Under the pieces are notes generated by a model. That model saw only the letters and a list, made by a program, of their open reading frames with translations, had not been told where the DNA came from and did no database searches. Below are positions 17,337 through 25,881 of a DNA stretch of 64,000 nt, piece after piece. Every line of letters starts with the position of its first letter. Position 1 is the first letter of the stretch. The DNA is from Leptolyngbya sp. SIO1E4 (GTDB lineage: Bacteria; Cyanobacteriota; Cyanobacteriia; Phormidesmidales; Phormidesmidaceae), in the NCBI GenBank assembly GCA_010672825.2, contig JAAHFU020000006.1, forward strand, positions 187,549 to 251,548, given 5' to 3'. The translations under genes and the position numbers were made by a program.

Positions 17337-17492
17337 CTACCAAACCCAGTGGGCAGTGACAACTTCTAAAGGCAGGGCGTTGATGCGAGTCTGCACCCGT
17401 AACTGAACGCCAGATTCAAATTCAATAGTGTCGGGCGTATAACCTTTACCCAGAAAGATTTTGATGCCTCTTGAGTCTAAAAACGTCGGGCG
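17337..17492 (-). pseudogene. C-terminal gene fragment
   Basis: The minus-strand frame reads RPTFLDSRGIKIFLGKGYTP then a block ending ALPLEVVTAHWVW and TAG. It looks like real protein but has no start codon after the upstream TAA at 17493-17495. Probably the 3' end of a decayed gene; family not recognised. Confidence 0.4.
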
Positions 17493-17630
17493 TTAATTTC
17501 GTCTTTCCCTATGGCTTCAGCTGTCTGTGTTTGACTCATCCTGTAGCTGCCATTGGAAGATATTGTCAAGCGCTTAGCCATACTGCCATCGAAATTCAAC
17601 CTGTTACAGGTGCCACTATAGTCAGCACCT

Positions 17631-17819
17631 TTACTCTTCAGCCTCTTTCAACGTCTTGAATTCTTTATTGGTCTTAGCTTGCCTGATACCTAATTCGATA
17701 AGGAACGCAGCGAGATTCGCTGTAGGACGCCCTTGATACTCTGCCCAAGCTTCAAGATCGGCAGCGACAGTATCGGGCAATGTCACCAAGACTCGTTTAG
17801 ACACAGACTGTTGACTCAT
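17631..17819 (-). CDS. ribbon-helix-helix (CopG-like) protein
   Basis: 62 residues starting MSQQSVSKRVLVTLPDTVAADL. The short basic strand KRVLVTLPD followed by two helices (LEAWAEYQGRPTANLAAFLIELG) is the ribbon-helix-helix DNA-binding pattern of CopG/Arc-type repressors, common on cyanobacterial plasmids and in antitoxins. No toxin gene is adjacent. A longer start 9 codons upstream is possible; GAGGTG lies 10 nt before the ATG chosen. Confidence 0.75.
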   Translation of the reverse strand: MSQQSVSKRVLVTLPDTVAADLEAWAEYQGRPTANLAAFLIELGIRQAKTNKEFKTLKEAEE

Positions 17820-17971
17820 GTTTGTTATGCACCTCATATTACTCATGACTAGCGAGATCTAAGTAAACGATACCAATAACCTCCTTTTTTATTTCGATTT
17901 GATATCAATATATATCTAATTTATGCTATCACTATAACCACAAGCGTACGAACTGCACAGGAAATACCTGC

Positions 17972-17989
17972 GAACTGCCTACGCAGTTC
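17972..17989. promoter_or_regulatory. dyad and related half-sites upstream of 18030
   Basis: GAACTGC-CTAC-GCAGTTC is a perfect inverted repeat. Related half-sites surround it (GTACGAACTGC at 17946-17956, and GCAATGCCTACGCA near 18005). The cluster ends just before the ATG at 18030, so it may be the operator of the helix-turn-helix gene that begins there. Confidence 0.45.
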
Positions 17990-18029
17990 CCGCGCAAGAC
18001 CCACGCAATGCCTACGCAAGAGGTACGAA

Positions 18030-18644
18030 ATGCATACGTTCCAATCCATTGCTACGCAGGCAGGATGCTCCAAGCGCACGGTTCAGACCTGGTGGGAGAA
18101 AGCCAAAGCTGACCATGGCGAACTTGGCACGATCTCCGGGGAAGGACAGCCCCGAGTCTTTACCGACCACGAAGTGGCGCTGCTGGTCGCCTACCGCAGC
18201 AATCGCCCCAAAGCCCCTACTGAGACAGCTCAAAGAGTGGATGTGACCGTCGAGACTGGCAATCATGCCCAAGCACTCGCAATGCCTGAGATTACTGGCT
18301 CCACCTTTTCACTTGAGCGCTTCCGCACCGATGACATCACGGCACTGACCTTTGAGAATCCCGACGCGATCGCCGATGAGTTTCTGGCCGTGGCGGATGT
18401 CCTGATTCAGGGCATGGATGCCGACATCCAAACGCGCGAGAAACGGCTCCAGCAAACCCGTGCAGCCAAAGGCAAAGTCGCCGCCAAAGCCCAAGAACTA
18501 AAGGTCGAGCAGCGCTTGTATCAGTACCGCACTCGTGACTTAGATACCGCTCAGACTAGTGAGACTCGCATTCTGCAAGACTCCATCGTGGCTCTGCAAA
18601 ATCTGGCAAAGCCGCCAGTCTCAAAAGATGGCAGCGTGGCCTAA
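18030..18644 (+). CDS. HTH protein with coiled-coil tail
   Basis: 204 residues. The N-terminus MHTFQSIATQAGCSKRTVQTWW is a helix-turn-helix of the MerR/excisionase type. Residues ~125-190 are strongly helical and coiled-coil-like (EKRLQQTRAAKGKVAAKAQELK). GAGG sits 6 nt before the ATG. It heads a run of plus-strand genes reaching 26370 and is probably their regulator or a KfrA-like DNA organiser; the dyads just upstream suggest autoregulation. Confidence 0.6.
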   Translation: MHTFQSIATQAGCSKRTVQTWWEKAKADHGELGTISGEGQPRVFTDHEVALLVAYRSNRPKAPTETAQRVDVTVETGNHAQALAMPEITGSTFSLERFRTDDITALTFENPDAIADEFLAVADVLIQGMDADIQTREKRLQQTRAAKGKVAAKAQELKVEQRLYQYRTRDLDTAQTSETRILQDSIVALQNLAKPPVSKDGSVA

Positions 18645-18686
18645 CTCAATGCTTGGAATCCATCATTCACGAGGAATCGCAACCCG

Positions 18687-18917
18687 ATGAACCCAACTAC
18701 ACCCATCCAAACCACTGCTTTCTCTGACGATGAAACCCTGGATACGCTCCTGCAAGGTCTCTGTGATGTCCACGGCTTAGCGGCAGTGGGCAAGGCGCTT
18801 GCCCGTCAGCACGGGCGAACCAGAGTCATCGCAGCCGTGCTGGGCCAACTGCAGGATGCCACCTCCTCCACTTCCAGCAGCCCATCGCCCCTCGACATAC
18901 CGGCCAACACTCTCTAG
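18687..18917 (+). CDS. small hypothetical protein
   Basis: 76 residues: MNPTTPIQTTAFSDDETLDT, then GLCDVHGLAAVGKALARQHG and a Ser/Pro-rich tail. A GAGGAATCG sequence precedes the ATG. The middle is one predicted helix pair. No family recognised. It sits 42 bp after the HTH gene and is probably co-transcribed. Confidence 0.5.
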   Translation: MNPTTPIQTTAFSDDETLDTLLQGLCDVHGLAAVGKALARQHGRTRVIAAVLGQLQDATSSTSSSPSPLDIPANTL

Positions 18918-18967
18918 GTAGCCCCGCAATTTCGCTAGAAACACTCATCTCATTGGAGGCCATCCCT

Positions 18968-19168
18968 ATGACCACAACGACTGCACTCGCCCACACCCGG
19001 ACTGCCCACCAGCGACGCCTTCGGGCCGCCACCCAGCGACTGGTCATTGAACTGGGCTATCTGGAGCACTGCCTCACCGAAGGACTCCAGGACGCCAACC
19101 TCCGCGCCGCTGCCGCTGGCCTTGATACCGCGATCGATTGTCTGAATAGCCGACTCGCCGAAAGTTAG
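18968..19168 (+). CDS. 66-residue helical protein, paralogue of 35791 gene
   Basis: MTTTTALAHTRTAHQRRLRA opens a small helical protein with core RLVIELGYLEHCL, GLQDANLRAAAAGLD and AIDCLN. The gene at 35791-35985 encodes a near copy of the same core. GGAGG-like sequence precedes the ATG. Function unknown; its conservation within the window suggests a real gene linked to this mobile DNA. Confidence 0.7.
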   Translation: MTTTTALAHTRTAHQRRLRAATQRLVIELGYLEHCLTEGLQDANLRAAAAGLDTAIDCLNSRLAES

Positions 19169-19170
19169 CC

Positions 19171-19686
19171 ATGACTGAAACTCGAACCCAAAATGCCGCT
19201 ACCGCCGTACGTCAGGATGTTCTTAAAAGCTTGCAGGAATCTGACCTCGAAGGCATCATCGACGCCCTTACAAAACTGTACCGACCCGCCGCGATCGCCG
19301 ACATCATCCAAGCAAAAATCGGCACCATCAGACTGCACGACTTCGTCCGGCCCACCGCCGAAACCGGGACTTGGCGGGTCCAGGAAATCAAAGAGGATGC
19401 CTCAGGTATCCGCATCAAAGCGGCCCGACATCCAGGTTACGACCACATCGTTAGCGGTTCCCCTGATCGCTTTATTTCCCTAGAAGTGGGACCGACCGAG
19501 ACCGACAAATCGGAAAATGACAGCGCCAGCAACGACGAGGTCGGCTTGGATGAGTTGCAAAGTGACCTCGAAAACGCTCCCAAGGTCAAGGCTTATTTGC
19601 GGCAACTCTCACGCGAATTCTTACACACTGATTTACCCATGACTGTTGTCGTCGAAGCTATCTGCAGCCTTATAGGCAACATTTAG
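19171..19686 (+). CDS. hypothetical protein
   Basis: 171 residues beginning MTETRTQNAATAVRQDVLKS, with a basic/aromatic middle (GTIRLHDFVRPTAETGTWRV) and an acidic linker (VGPTETDKSENDSASNDEVG). It starts 2 bp after the preceding stop, so the two are co-translated. No family recognised. Confidence 0.6.
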   Translation: MTETRTQNAATAVRQDVLKSLQESDLEGIIDALTKLYRPAAIADIIQAKIGTIRLHDFVRPTAETGTWRVQEIKEDASGIRIKAARHPGYDHIVSGSPDRFISLEVGPTETDKSENDSASNDEVGLDELQSDLENAPKVKAYLRQLSREFLHTDLPMTVVVEAICSLIGNI

Positions 19687-19743
19687 GCCACACTTCATGT
19701 CCTGTAGGCGACATTTCCACACACTACATCAGGAGCCTCACCC

Positions 19744-19950
19744 ATGACGGACAGCCATCTAAAACCGCGCAACAACCGCGCCCTCACCTTCGAGGGGGCA
19801 AACCGCATCTTCGAAGTTGTCGGCATCGAGATTACGCAGCATCCCACCCTCGATATTTACGAAGCCACCTACCGAGAACAAACCCATCAAGCCAAAACGC
19901 TCATTGAGTTGTCTCAGCAACTCATTCTGGCCATTCAGTCTCACCCGTAA
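19744..19950 (+). CDS. small hypothetical protein
   Basis: 68 residues: MTDSHLKPRNNRALTFEGAN, then IFEVVGIEITQHPTLDIYEA. An AGGAG site precedes the ATG by a normal distance. The pattern of two strands and a C-terminal helix is unassigned. Part of the plus-strand operon. Confidence 0.55.
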   Translation: MTDSHLKPRNNRALTFEGANRIFEVVGIEITQHPTLDIYEATYREQTHQAKTLIELSQQLILAIQSHP

Positions 19951-19972
19951 TTAGCCCAAAGGACGCATTGAT

Positions 19973-20413
19973 ATGACGACCAAGCTCGAAATCAAGCAAC
20001 AACTATCCGACCAAGGGACCGCTGTCTCAACCGCTGCAATTAAGCGGGCCATCAAAACACTGGGACTAGGTGAACAGACCCGTGACGACTTCAGCCCTGG
20101 CGAAGTCGAACAGATCCTCAATCACTTTGCATCCTCTACCGCCCCCACTGACAGTGAAGGCGAACTGAGTGGCCTGGTGCGAGCGGCCAACGACGCCCAT
20201 AACTCGGGGGTCACCTACGGCAAGCAAGCCGCCGAACTGGTACAGCAAGAGTTTCAGGCAGGCGTCATTGAAGGGTTCACAGCGGAAATGGGAAAGGTGG
20301 CAGGGTCTCTGGGGGAATTAGAGTTTCCGTCGTTCGTGGCACCGCCCCTAGACGACCTAAGGGACGTGCTGACGGTGAACCGTCAACGACGTCTAGCGGC
20401 AGCAAACAACTAG
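19973..20413 (+). CDS. hypothetical protein with HTH-like N-terminus
   Basis: 146 residues. The N-terminus (MTTKLEIKQQLSDQGTAVST, AAIKRAIKTLGL) reads like a helix-turn-helix used in plasmid proteins; the rest is helical and Ala/Glu-rich. It follows the previous gene by 22 bp. No specific family recognised. Confidence 0.55.
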   Translation: MTTKLEIKQQLSDQGTAVSTAAIKRAIKTLGLGEQTRDDFSPGEVEQILNHFASSTAPTDSEGELSGLVRAANDAHNSGVTYGKQAAELVQQEFQAGVIEGFTAEMGKVAGSLGELEFPSFVAPPLDDLRDVLTVNRQRRLAAANN

Positions 20414-20506
20414 ACGACCCCAATTTGTTTCCGTTGCCGCTGGCACTCTTCCTGGAATTCGTGACGGCGGGTTTATTGCTCTTAATCTTCCTGTAGGTGC
20501 AGATCG

Positions 20507-21427
20507 ATGTCTAACAACACTAACTCACCCCTTCCCCATCCCACCCTCGATCGCGCACCTGTTTCCAAGAACTGGTTTATCAACCAGTGGATCAGAATCC
20601 GAGCCCAGCCAGCGCGGTCGCAGTTCCACTGGCTCGGTGTCGTCATCTTACTCATCATCGTTGCCGCCATAGGTAATCGGGTGCTGAATCCCGAGGTAAC
20701 GGAACCAGCGGAAACGCCGACCGAGGTAGAACGACGAGTCGCCTACGAATCCGTAGACGCTCCCCTCAATTTTTTAGATATCACGGGGGCTGAATATGAA
20801 GCCCTCGATCCACAGGCCCAAGTTGACTACCTGATCGATCACTTGAGCGCGGTCGAAAGCCGGGTGTTGATGAAAATGAACCAAAACTTCGTGGCGCTGG
20901 TGTCCTTTGAAGCCGCCCGCTTACGCGAAGAAGCCCGCAAAGAAGCCATCAACGCGAGTCCCGAAGCGGGCCAGCGCGAAATGGATCTCAACGATAAATC
21001 CGGCAAACTCCAAATGGAAGCGTGCTTGAGGCAGATGCAGCCGTATCAGTGCGTGTTGTTGCGCTTCGCAGGCGATGGTATCGCCATGATGCAGGCAGGC
21101 ATCCAAACCAACGACATCTATTTGTATTCCAACGGGGTGTCGCGCTATCACGCCGCCCTGTACGCCCTCAACGACTTACACCCCCAAGACCGGGATCCCA
21201 GCAGTGTGCTGATTTTGACCGAAAACTATCGGCTGCTGCTTAAGCAAATTGTGGCGCGATCGCCCGGATCGCAAATTCCGCCCGTGGCTCAGCAGGGCAG
21301 TGGCCTGAATGGACGGAGCCCGATCCGCTCCTACCTCGACCAGCAAGGCTATGAAACGCCCCAAGAATACAAATCCACCGATCCGGGCACCGACCTCCCT
21401 CAACCCACTGACAATGAGGCCCCCTAA
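20507..21427 (+). CDS. single-span membrane protein, partner of ATPase
   Basis: 306 residues with a cytoplasmic N-terminus, a membrane helix at about residues 43-59 (WLGVVILLIIVAAIGN), and a large predicted periplasmic helical domain (~75-260) with a CLRQMQPYQC pair of cysteines that could form a disulfide. Its TAA overlaps the ATG of the following ATPase gene (TAATG), implying translational coupling and a shared complex. The topology resembles a scaffold protein of a transfer or secretion apparatus; no homology to a named family was recognised. Confidence 0.6.
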   Translation: MSNNTNSPLPHPTLDRAPVSKNWFINQWIRIRAQPARSQFHWLGVVILLIIVAAIGNRVLNPEVTEPAETPTEVERRVAYESVDAPLNFLDITGAEYEALDPQAQVDYLIDHLSAVESRVLMKMNQNFVALVSFEAARLREEARKEAINASPEAGQREMDLNDKSGKLQMEACLRQMQPYQCVLLRFAGDGIAMMQAGIQTNDIYLYSNGVSRYHAALYALNDLHPQDRDPSSVLILTENYRLLLKQIVARSPGSQIPPVAQQGSGLNGRSPIRSYLDQQGYETPQEYKSTDPGTDLPQPTDNEAP

Positions 21428-22932
21428 TGCTGCTCACGACCAAACAACGCAATCGCTGCGCCACCCTCACGGCAACGGCGGCCTTACTGCTCTCAATCAA
21501 TACGCTTTGGCGTTCCTTCAATCCCCCGAGGGTGATGACACCGGAGCAAGCGGCGGCAATGGCCCAAGCTGATTTAGAAGATACGCGGTTCGTCATCAAC
21601 TGGGTCAGCGACAGCTACCTCAACATCCTGCTGCTCAAGCTCGGGGGCTGTATTGCCCTATTTGCCATCGCGCGGTGGCTCTATGCGCCTGAAAAAACGA
21701 TCACGTTTCAGCCAGATCCGGCAAGGCCATTGCCCTCGCCGGAAGTAGTCACCGATGACGACGAATACATTGACTATGCCGAAGCGATCGCCCATGAAGT
21801 CGCAATGTGGTGTCGTAACTTCCCATGGCTCACCAAACTACTCCGCGCCCCTATCCTCATCGTGGCAGGCCAACCCGGAACAGGGAAAAGTTCGATTATG
21901 CAAACGATTGCCTTCTTACGATTCCTGCTGTTTCAAACAGGCACCGAGATTTACGATCCGGATTGTGATTCCAATATTTCTAAAGGGGTTTGGGTTCATG
22001 GAACCCCGATTGGTCAATCAAAAGATGGCGCGTTTGCGGCCCAATTTCAAGCCAATTTTGAAGCACTCAAACAGAAGTCATTTCCCGACAATCAAGGCCA
22101 CACACCAATTTTTGATGAGGTGACTAAGTGGATTGTCGAAGGCTACATGGACATCAATCAGTTCAAGTCTTTCTTGACGAATATTCACCAGAAATTTCGA
22201 CGTCCCAACATTTGGTCAATTTTAGGACTTCATTCACTATCAGTCGAAGAAAACACTCAGGAAAAAAGTCTGCCAAAATTTACTTCCATCCGGGATTATG
22301 CCGCCATTATCTACCTCGAAAGTGATACCGATGAGTTCGGGAAGGCTAAATTTTCAGGCGTCGCCCGCATCAAAGAAGGGGGTAAAAAAGTTGCCAATGA
22401 CGACCTGACGTTGTCCCGCCATCCTTCCGTTCATATCACGGAAGAATTCTCAATGGCTCATCTCATCAAGATGCTGGGGCCACTCGTTGAATATGTTCAG
22501 CCTTGCCTGAGCGATGTCGCCGATGTTGAATCCTCTCGCAGCTACCGCCTGGCCCGAGATCTGTTTCAGCAAGCCCACGGGAAAGGGACAGCAGGCATGT
22601 TGACCCTAGCGGAAGGGCTGCGTGAACACGCCATCGGAGACGGCCTGTCGCCTCGCTCGATTGCCAAAGGGGGCGAACCCAAATGGCACAAAGTCGATAA
22701 AGAACTCGTGGCCAAGATGTGGCGCTATGTCATGGATCGAGCGACCTCTGTCAACCCTGACGATGAAGGCTTTGTCCGAGTCCGTGACCTGTGGCGACAT
22801 TGGGGCGATAAACAGAAGCTGTGGTCAGACACGCAAACCTTCAAATCGTTTCTCAAGCAACTGCACGACGCCCATATCGGTGAATTGGGTGACGGGGAGT
22901 GGCGGTTTAACAACACCCTGGATTTTTCCTGA
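21427..22932 (+). CDS. membrane-anchored P-loop ATPase
   Basis: 501 residues. Two hydrophobic stretches (about 14-26 and 65-84) precede the NTPase domain. Walker A is AGQPGTGKSS (~147-156) and Walker B is GHTPIFDE (~224-231). A C-terminal winged-helix-like region ends RFNNTLDFS. Two N-terminal membrane spans followed by a P-loop domain recall coupling-protein-type ATPases of DNA transfer systems (TraD/VirD4, FtsK/HerA), but the motifs are too short to place it in one class. It is coupled to the upstream membrane protein. Confidence 0.7.
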   Translation: MLLTTKQRNRCATLTATAALLLSINTLWRSFNPPRVMTPEQAAAMAQADLEDTRFVINWVSDSYLNILLLKLGGCIALFAIARWLYAPEKTITFQPDPARPLPSPEVVTDDDEYIDYAEAIAHEVAMWCRNFPWLTKLLRAPILIVAGQPGTGKSSIMQTIAFLRFLLFQTGTEIYDPDCDSNISKGVWVHGTPIGQSKDGAFAAQFQANFEALKQKSFPDNQGHTPIFDEVTKWIVEGYMDINQFKSFLTNIHQKFRRPNIWSILGLHSLSVEENTQEKSLPKFTSIRDYAAIIYLESDTDEFGKAKFSGVARIKEGGKKVANDDLTLSRHPSVHITEEFSMAHLIKMLGPLVEYVQPCLSDVADVESSRSYRLARDLFQQAHGKGTAGMLTLAEGLREHAIGDGLSPRSIAKGGEPKWHKVDKELVAKMWRYVMDRATSVNPDDEGFVRVRDLWRHWGDKQKLWSDTQTFKSFLKQLHDAHIGELGDGEWRFNNTLDFS

Positions 22933-23204
22933 ATTTGAGGGCGCTAGCTGTCGCCTGTCACCTCACTCATAGGCCGTCGCCTCGCCTGCCCCATAAGGGG
23001 TTCGCGGGGGTGACACCGCCAAACCTCTGTCACCTAGCGTTTGCTTCCAAATGACTCACTTTCTCCTAGACCTTCCCCACTGTCGCCCACCTTGACTCGA
23101 TGCGTCGCTTCTCTTGCACGACAGGAGTTTCAGCGCTTCGACGGTTAGCGGCGCATTCATCGACCCAATTGCACACAAAATCCTGGATAGGAAGAGGGAA
23201 AACC
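22933..23204. other. spacer between ATPase and next membrane gene
   Basis: 272 bp without a supported gene. It contains several short GTCGCC/GTCACC words but no clear hairpin or terminator. Confidence 0.3.
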
Positions 23205-23642
23205 ATGACTGATGCCAACTTCGATGGAACCTACGACAACAGCGCTCAAGAGCGTTCGACAAGAAGTGCCAAATCGCGCCAGCAAATTACCCGTGCCTGG
23301 CTGATGCGCTCCCGCCGCGATGCCACTGAACACGCCATTTTAGGCAGTACAGACTTAGGCTACGCCATCAAGCATCCGCTCAAATCGGCTGCCTGGCTTT
23401 CAGGGTTTGCGGTTTCAGGACTGTTAGCGGTGGCCCTGATTATCGGTGGCCTCCATCTCTTATTCGGCACGCCCGGTAGCGTTCGGTTCGCGTGGGACCG
23501 ACCCACAACCTGGTTCGCAGCAGGTGCGGATGTCGTTAGAGCGCCGCTAGTGCGGATGCTGGGGGGAACCGCCGAACGCCTCGATGGCGACGGTGAGGCT
23601 GAAAACACCTCTGGCTTTGACTCAGACGCATTTGAGGAATAA
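23205..23642 (+). CDS. small single-span membrane protein
   Basis: 145 residues from MTDANFDGTYDNSAQERSTR; GAGGGA lies 8 nt before the ATG. A basic segment (SRQQITRAWLMRSRRDATEH) precedes a membrane helix at ~67-86 (LSGFAVSGLLAVALIIGG), and the tail is acidic. It probably belongs to the same envelope complex as the neighbours. Confidence 0.55.
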   Translation: MTDANFDGTYDNSAQERSTRSAKSRQQITRAWLMRSRRDATEHAILGSTDLGYAIKHPLKSAAWLSGFAVSGLLAVALIIGGLHLLFGTPGSVRFAWDRPTTWFAAGADVVRAPLVRMLGGTAERLDGDGEAENTSGFDSDAFEE

Positions 23643-23669
23643 ATGCGTTCCTGCAGGAAATTCTGGCGA

Positions 23670-23770
23670 TGTTTCATCAATGTTCCATAACGAGATATCG
23701 CCGTTTTCTCTATTTGTTCCATGGTGTTTCATGAACGATCCGATGAAACCCCATGGGGTTCCATGAAACA
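23670..23770. repeat. cluster of TGTTYCAT half-sites
   Basis: TGTTTCAT or TGTTCCAT occurs at 23670, 23681, 23715 and 23725. A related GGTTCCAT lies at 23757, and the inverted form ATGAAAC(A) at 23743 and 23763. That gives seven half-sites in 101 bp just upstream of the HTH-like gene at 23791. The half-site resembles one arm of the Spo0J/ParB parS consensus (TGTTTCACGTGAAACA), but no full parS is present. It could be an operator cluster, iterons, or a centromere-like array. Confidence 0.55.
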
Positions 23771-23790
23771 TTCGACAACGGTCAATATCA

Positions 23791-24069
23791 ATGCCTCAGA
23801 CTGTCACATTCACCGGAACTTTTTACGGCATCAGCCGCAACGATGCGATCACGATCCTTTCTCAAATTCGTTATCCAGGATCACAACGGCAAATTGGTCG
23901 AACAACATTGTGGCGTTGGCGTGATTTGTTGGGATTAAAACCCCGAACTCAAGTTTTTTATGAAGATGAGATGGAGCAACTCAAAGAAGTTGCGAGACAT
24001 TACGCCTTTGGTGGTACTGAATCTCAACTAATTGAACGTCTGAAACAAAAGAAAGCCGAGGTCAACTAA
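23791..24069 (+). CDS. small HTH-like protein
   Basis: 92 residues: MPQTVTFTGTFYGISRNDAI, then GRTTLWRWRDLLGLKPRTQV, which reads like the recognition part of a MerR/excisionase-type helix-turn-helix (similar in style to the 18030 gene). It starts just after the half-site cluster, so it may bind it. Confidence 0.5.
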   Translation: MPQTVTFTGTFYGISRNDAITILSQIRYPGSQRQIGRTTLWRWRDLLGLKPRTQVFYEDEMEQLKEVARHYAFGGTESQLIERLKQKKAEVN

Positions 24070-24166
24070 TACACCCCGGCAGAAATATGCTTACCCTCCA
24101 ACATACTTGAAAGCTCCATCTGCTATAAGTTTGCATTTTGTAGAGCTTTGCGCTTCTCGCAGAGTA

Positions 24167-24187
24167 TTTTGAATTTTGAATTTTGAA
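24167..24187. repeat. three TTTTGAA heptamers
   Basis: TTTTGAA is repeated three times without interruption (24167, 24174, 24181). Short tandem heptamer repeats of this sort are common between genes in filamentous cyanobacteria. It supports a cyanobacterial host. Confidence 0.8.
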
Positions 24188-24208
24188 TTCCGCGTAGCGG
24201 TACTAACC

Positions 24209-24571
24209 ATGTTCAAAGATATTTTCTCGAAGGCACTGTGGTTTGGACTTCAAGAAATAGGCGCTATCTGGGTAGCAAAACATCTTGTGATGGCGATTGT
24301 CTTACTCCTTGCCATTCGGTTCCTCCTCAAACAAAAAGCATGGGGGCTATTGGTCATCGTTACCTGGGCCTTGGCGGCTTCAGATTTTGTGAGTCCAGGC
24401 ATGGGAACGTTTGGGGTTCCACTCTCGATAAATCAGTTTCTCAATCCCCACCAAACAGAACTGACTGTAAAAGCGTCTGACTACGACGACATCCCAGCTT
24501 GGGCACGGAACTGGCAAGAACGACTTGATTTCCGTCAACCCAAAGGTGTGGCCGAAGTCGAAGAAAACTGA
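24209..24571 (+). CDS. small membrane protein
   Basis: 120 residues from MFKDIFSKALWFGLQEIGAI. An upstream in-frame ATG at 24176 lies within the heptamer repeat, so 24209 is preferred. Two membrane helices are likely (VAKHLVMAIVLLLAIRFLL and GLLVIVTWALAASDFV), followed by a soluble tail. The end overlaps the upstream part of the next frame. Unassigned family; likely part of the envelope module. Confidence 0.55.
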   Translation: MFKDIFSKALWFGLQEIGAIWVAKHLVMAIVLLLAIRFLLKQKAWGLLVIVTWALAASDFVSPGMGTFGVPLSINQFLNPHQTELTVKASDYDDIPAWARNWQERLDFRQPKGVAEVEEN

Positions 24572-24605
24572 GCAAAGAGACCCGCTTCGTCTTTACTCCA
24601 TTGTG

Positions 24606-25784
24606 ATGTATCCACCTAATTTTGCTGAGCTTTCGCCTGATATGCAGTGGCGCGTCTGGTCATCCCAGCGCCGCATGAAGGTACTGCGCGAATTCGCTTG
24701 GGGATTACTGTCACTCCCAGCGATCGCGTATCTGACAATTCCGGTTGTTCACAACTGGGTTGACGTTCGCTTTGGGGCCACGCGAACCGTTGAAGTCGCC
24801 ACGCAATCAGGAACGGTTGCTGAACTCGATGGGCCTGAGGCCGAAACACCTGTAGACAAGGAAACCATCGGTGAATTCGGGGTTACCTCGCCTTACGACC
24901 TGGAACGAACCCATCCGGTCTATGGAGAAGTACAGCCACACTACGGCGTGGATGTCGGAACCCCTATCGGAACGCCCGTGTATGTGCCTGTAATCGCTGA
25001 CGACACGGCTGAAGTCACCTGCGACTACCAAGCTGGGGGCGCTGGCAACTTTGCCCGCATTAAATCACAATCGATACCAGACTATGAACTACAGGTGCTG
25101 CACCTCGATAGTTGCACACCTGGCATCTATAGCCCTGGCGATATCTTTGGCAAGACGGGCCAAACAGGCATCGGCAACGGTCCCCACGTAGACATCCGCC
25201 AAAAAGACATTCTGACCGGCAACTATATCCCCCCACAGCGGGGTTACGTGTCCTGGATAGTGACGAGTAAGCCACCCGCGACAAAAGCAGTCCCCAAGGA
25301 TCTCAAAACCCGCGTAATGGAATCAGAAGGTTTCAGCCTGGCGGCTTACCTCGATCCGGTTGGGGTACCGACTATTGGCTATGGAGCAACGAGCTACCCC
25401 AACGGTAAAGCCGTCCAAATGGGCGATGTCATTACCGAGAAAGAAGCCGAAGAACTCTTGAATTGGCATATCGGGCAAGCCAGCGGCGCGGTGGATGAAT
25501 TCGTCCAAGTGCCCTTAAACGAGAATGAACGCGAAGCGTTGATCGATTTCACCTACAACGTAGGACGTGAGCAACTGCGTCATTCAGATTTACTCGACAA
25601 ACTTAACGATGGTGACAAGCAAGGTGCCGCAGCCCAGTTTGACCGTTGGGTACACGCTGACGGGGTAAAGCTCCCCGGTTTAGTCACTCGTCGTGCTGAG
25701 AATAAACAGCAGTTTCTAACACCGCCTGATAGCAAGTCAGGCACCGATTTCGATCAGCTCCGCAGACAGAATCTAGACAAGTAG
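24606..25784 (+). CDS. M23-like peptidase fused to GH24 lysozyme
   Basis: 392 residues from MYPPNFAELSPDMQWRVW. After an N-terminal membrane helix (LLSLPAIAYLTIPVV) comes an M23/LytM-like domain: PHYGVDVGTPIGTPVY (His and Asp zinc ligands), VLHLDSC and NGPHVDIRQ, with Asp in place of the second His of the usual HxH. The C-terminal domain is a T4-type lysozyme with E-x8-D-x5-T (EGFSLAAYLDPVGVPTIGYG). A membrane-tethered double peptidoglycan hydrolase fits opening the cell wall for a transfer or injection machine. It follows three membrane genes and an ATPase on the same strand. Confidence 0.8.
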   Translation: MYPPNFAELSPDMQWRVWSSQRRMKVLREFAWGLLSLPAIAYLTIPVVHNWVDVRFGATRTVEVATQSGTVAELDGPEAETPVDKETIGEFGVTSPYDLERTHPVYGEVQPHYGVDVGTPIGTPVYVPVIADDTAEVTCDYQAGGAGNFARIKSQSIPDYELQVLHLDSCTPGIYSPGDIFGKTGQTGIGNGPHVDIRQKDILTGNYIPPQRGYVSWIVTSKPPATKAVPKDLKTRVMESEGFSLAAYLDPVGVPTIGYGATSYPNGKAVQMGDVITEKEAEELLNWHIGQASGAVDEFVQVPLNENEREALIDFTYNVGREQLRHSDLLDKLNDGDKQGAAAQFDRWVHADGVKLPGLVTRRAENKQQFLTPPDSKSGTDFDQLRRQNLDK

Positions 25785-25881
25785 AGGTGACATTAACTAT
25801 CAGCAGGTCGATATCGATATCGCGAAACCCAAAGGCGGCTATCAGAAACCGGGGACGGTTCCCCGGTTTAAGCAAGCCCGT

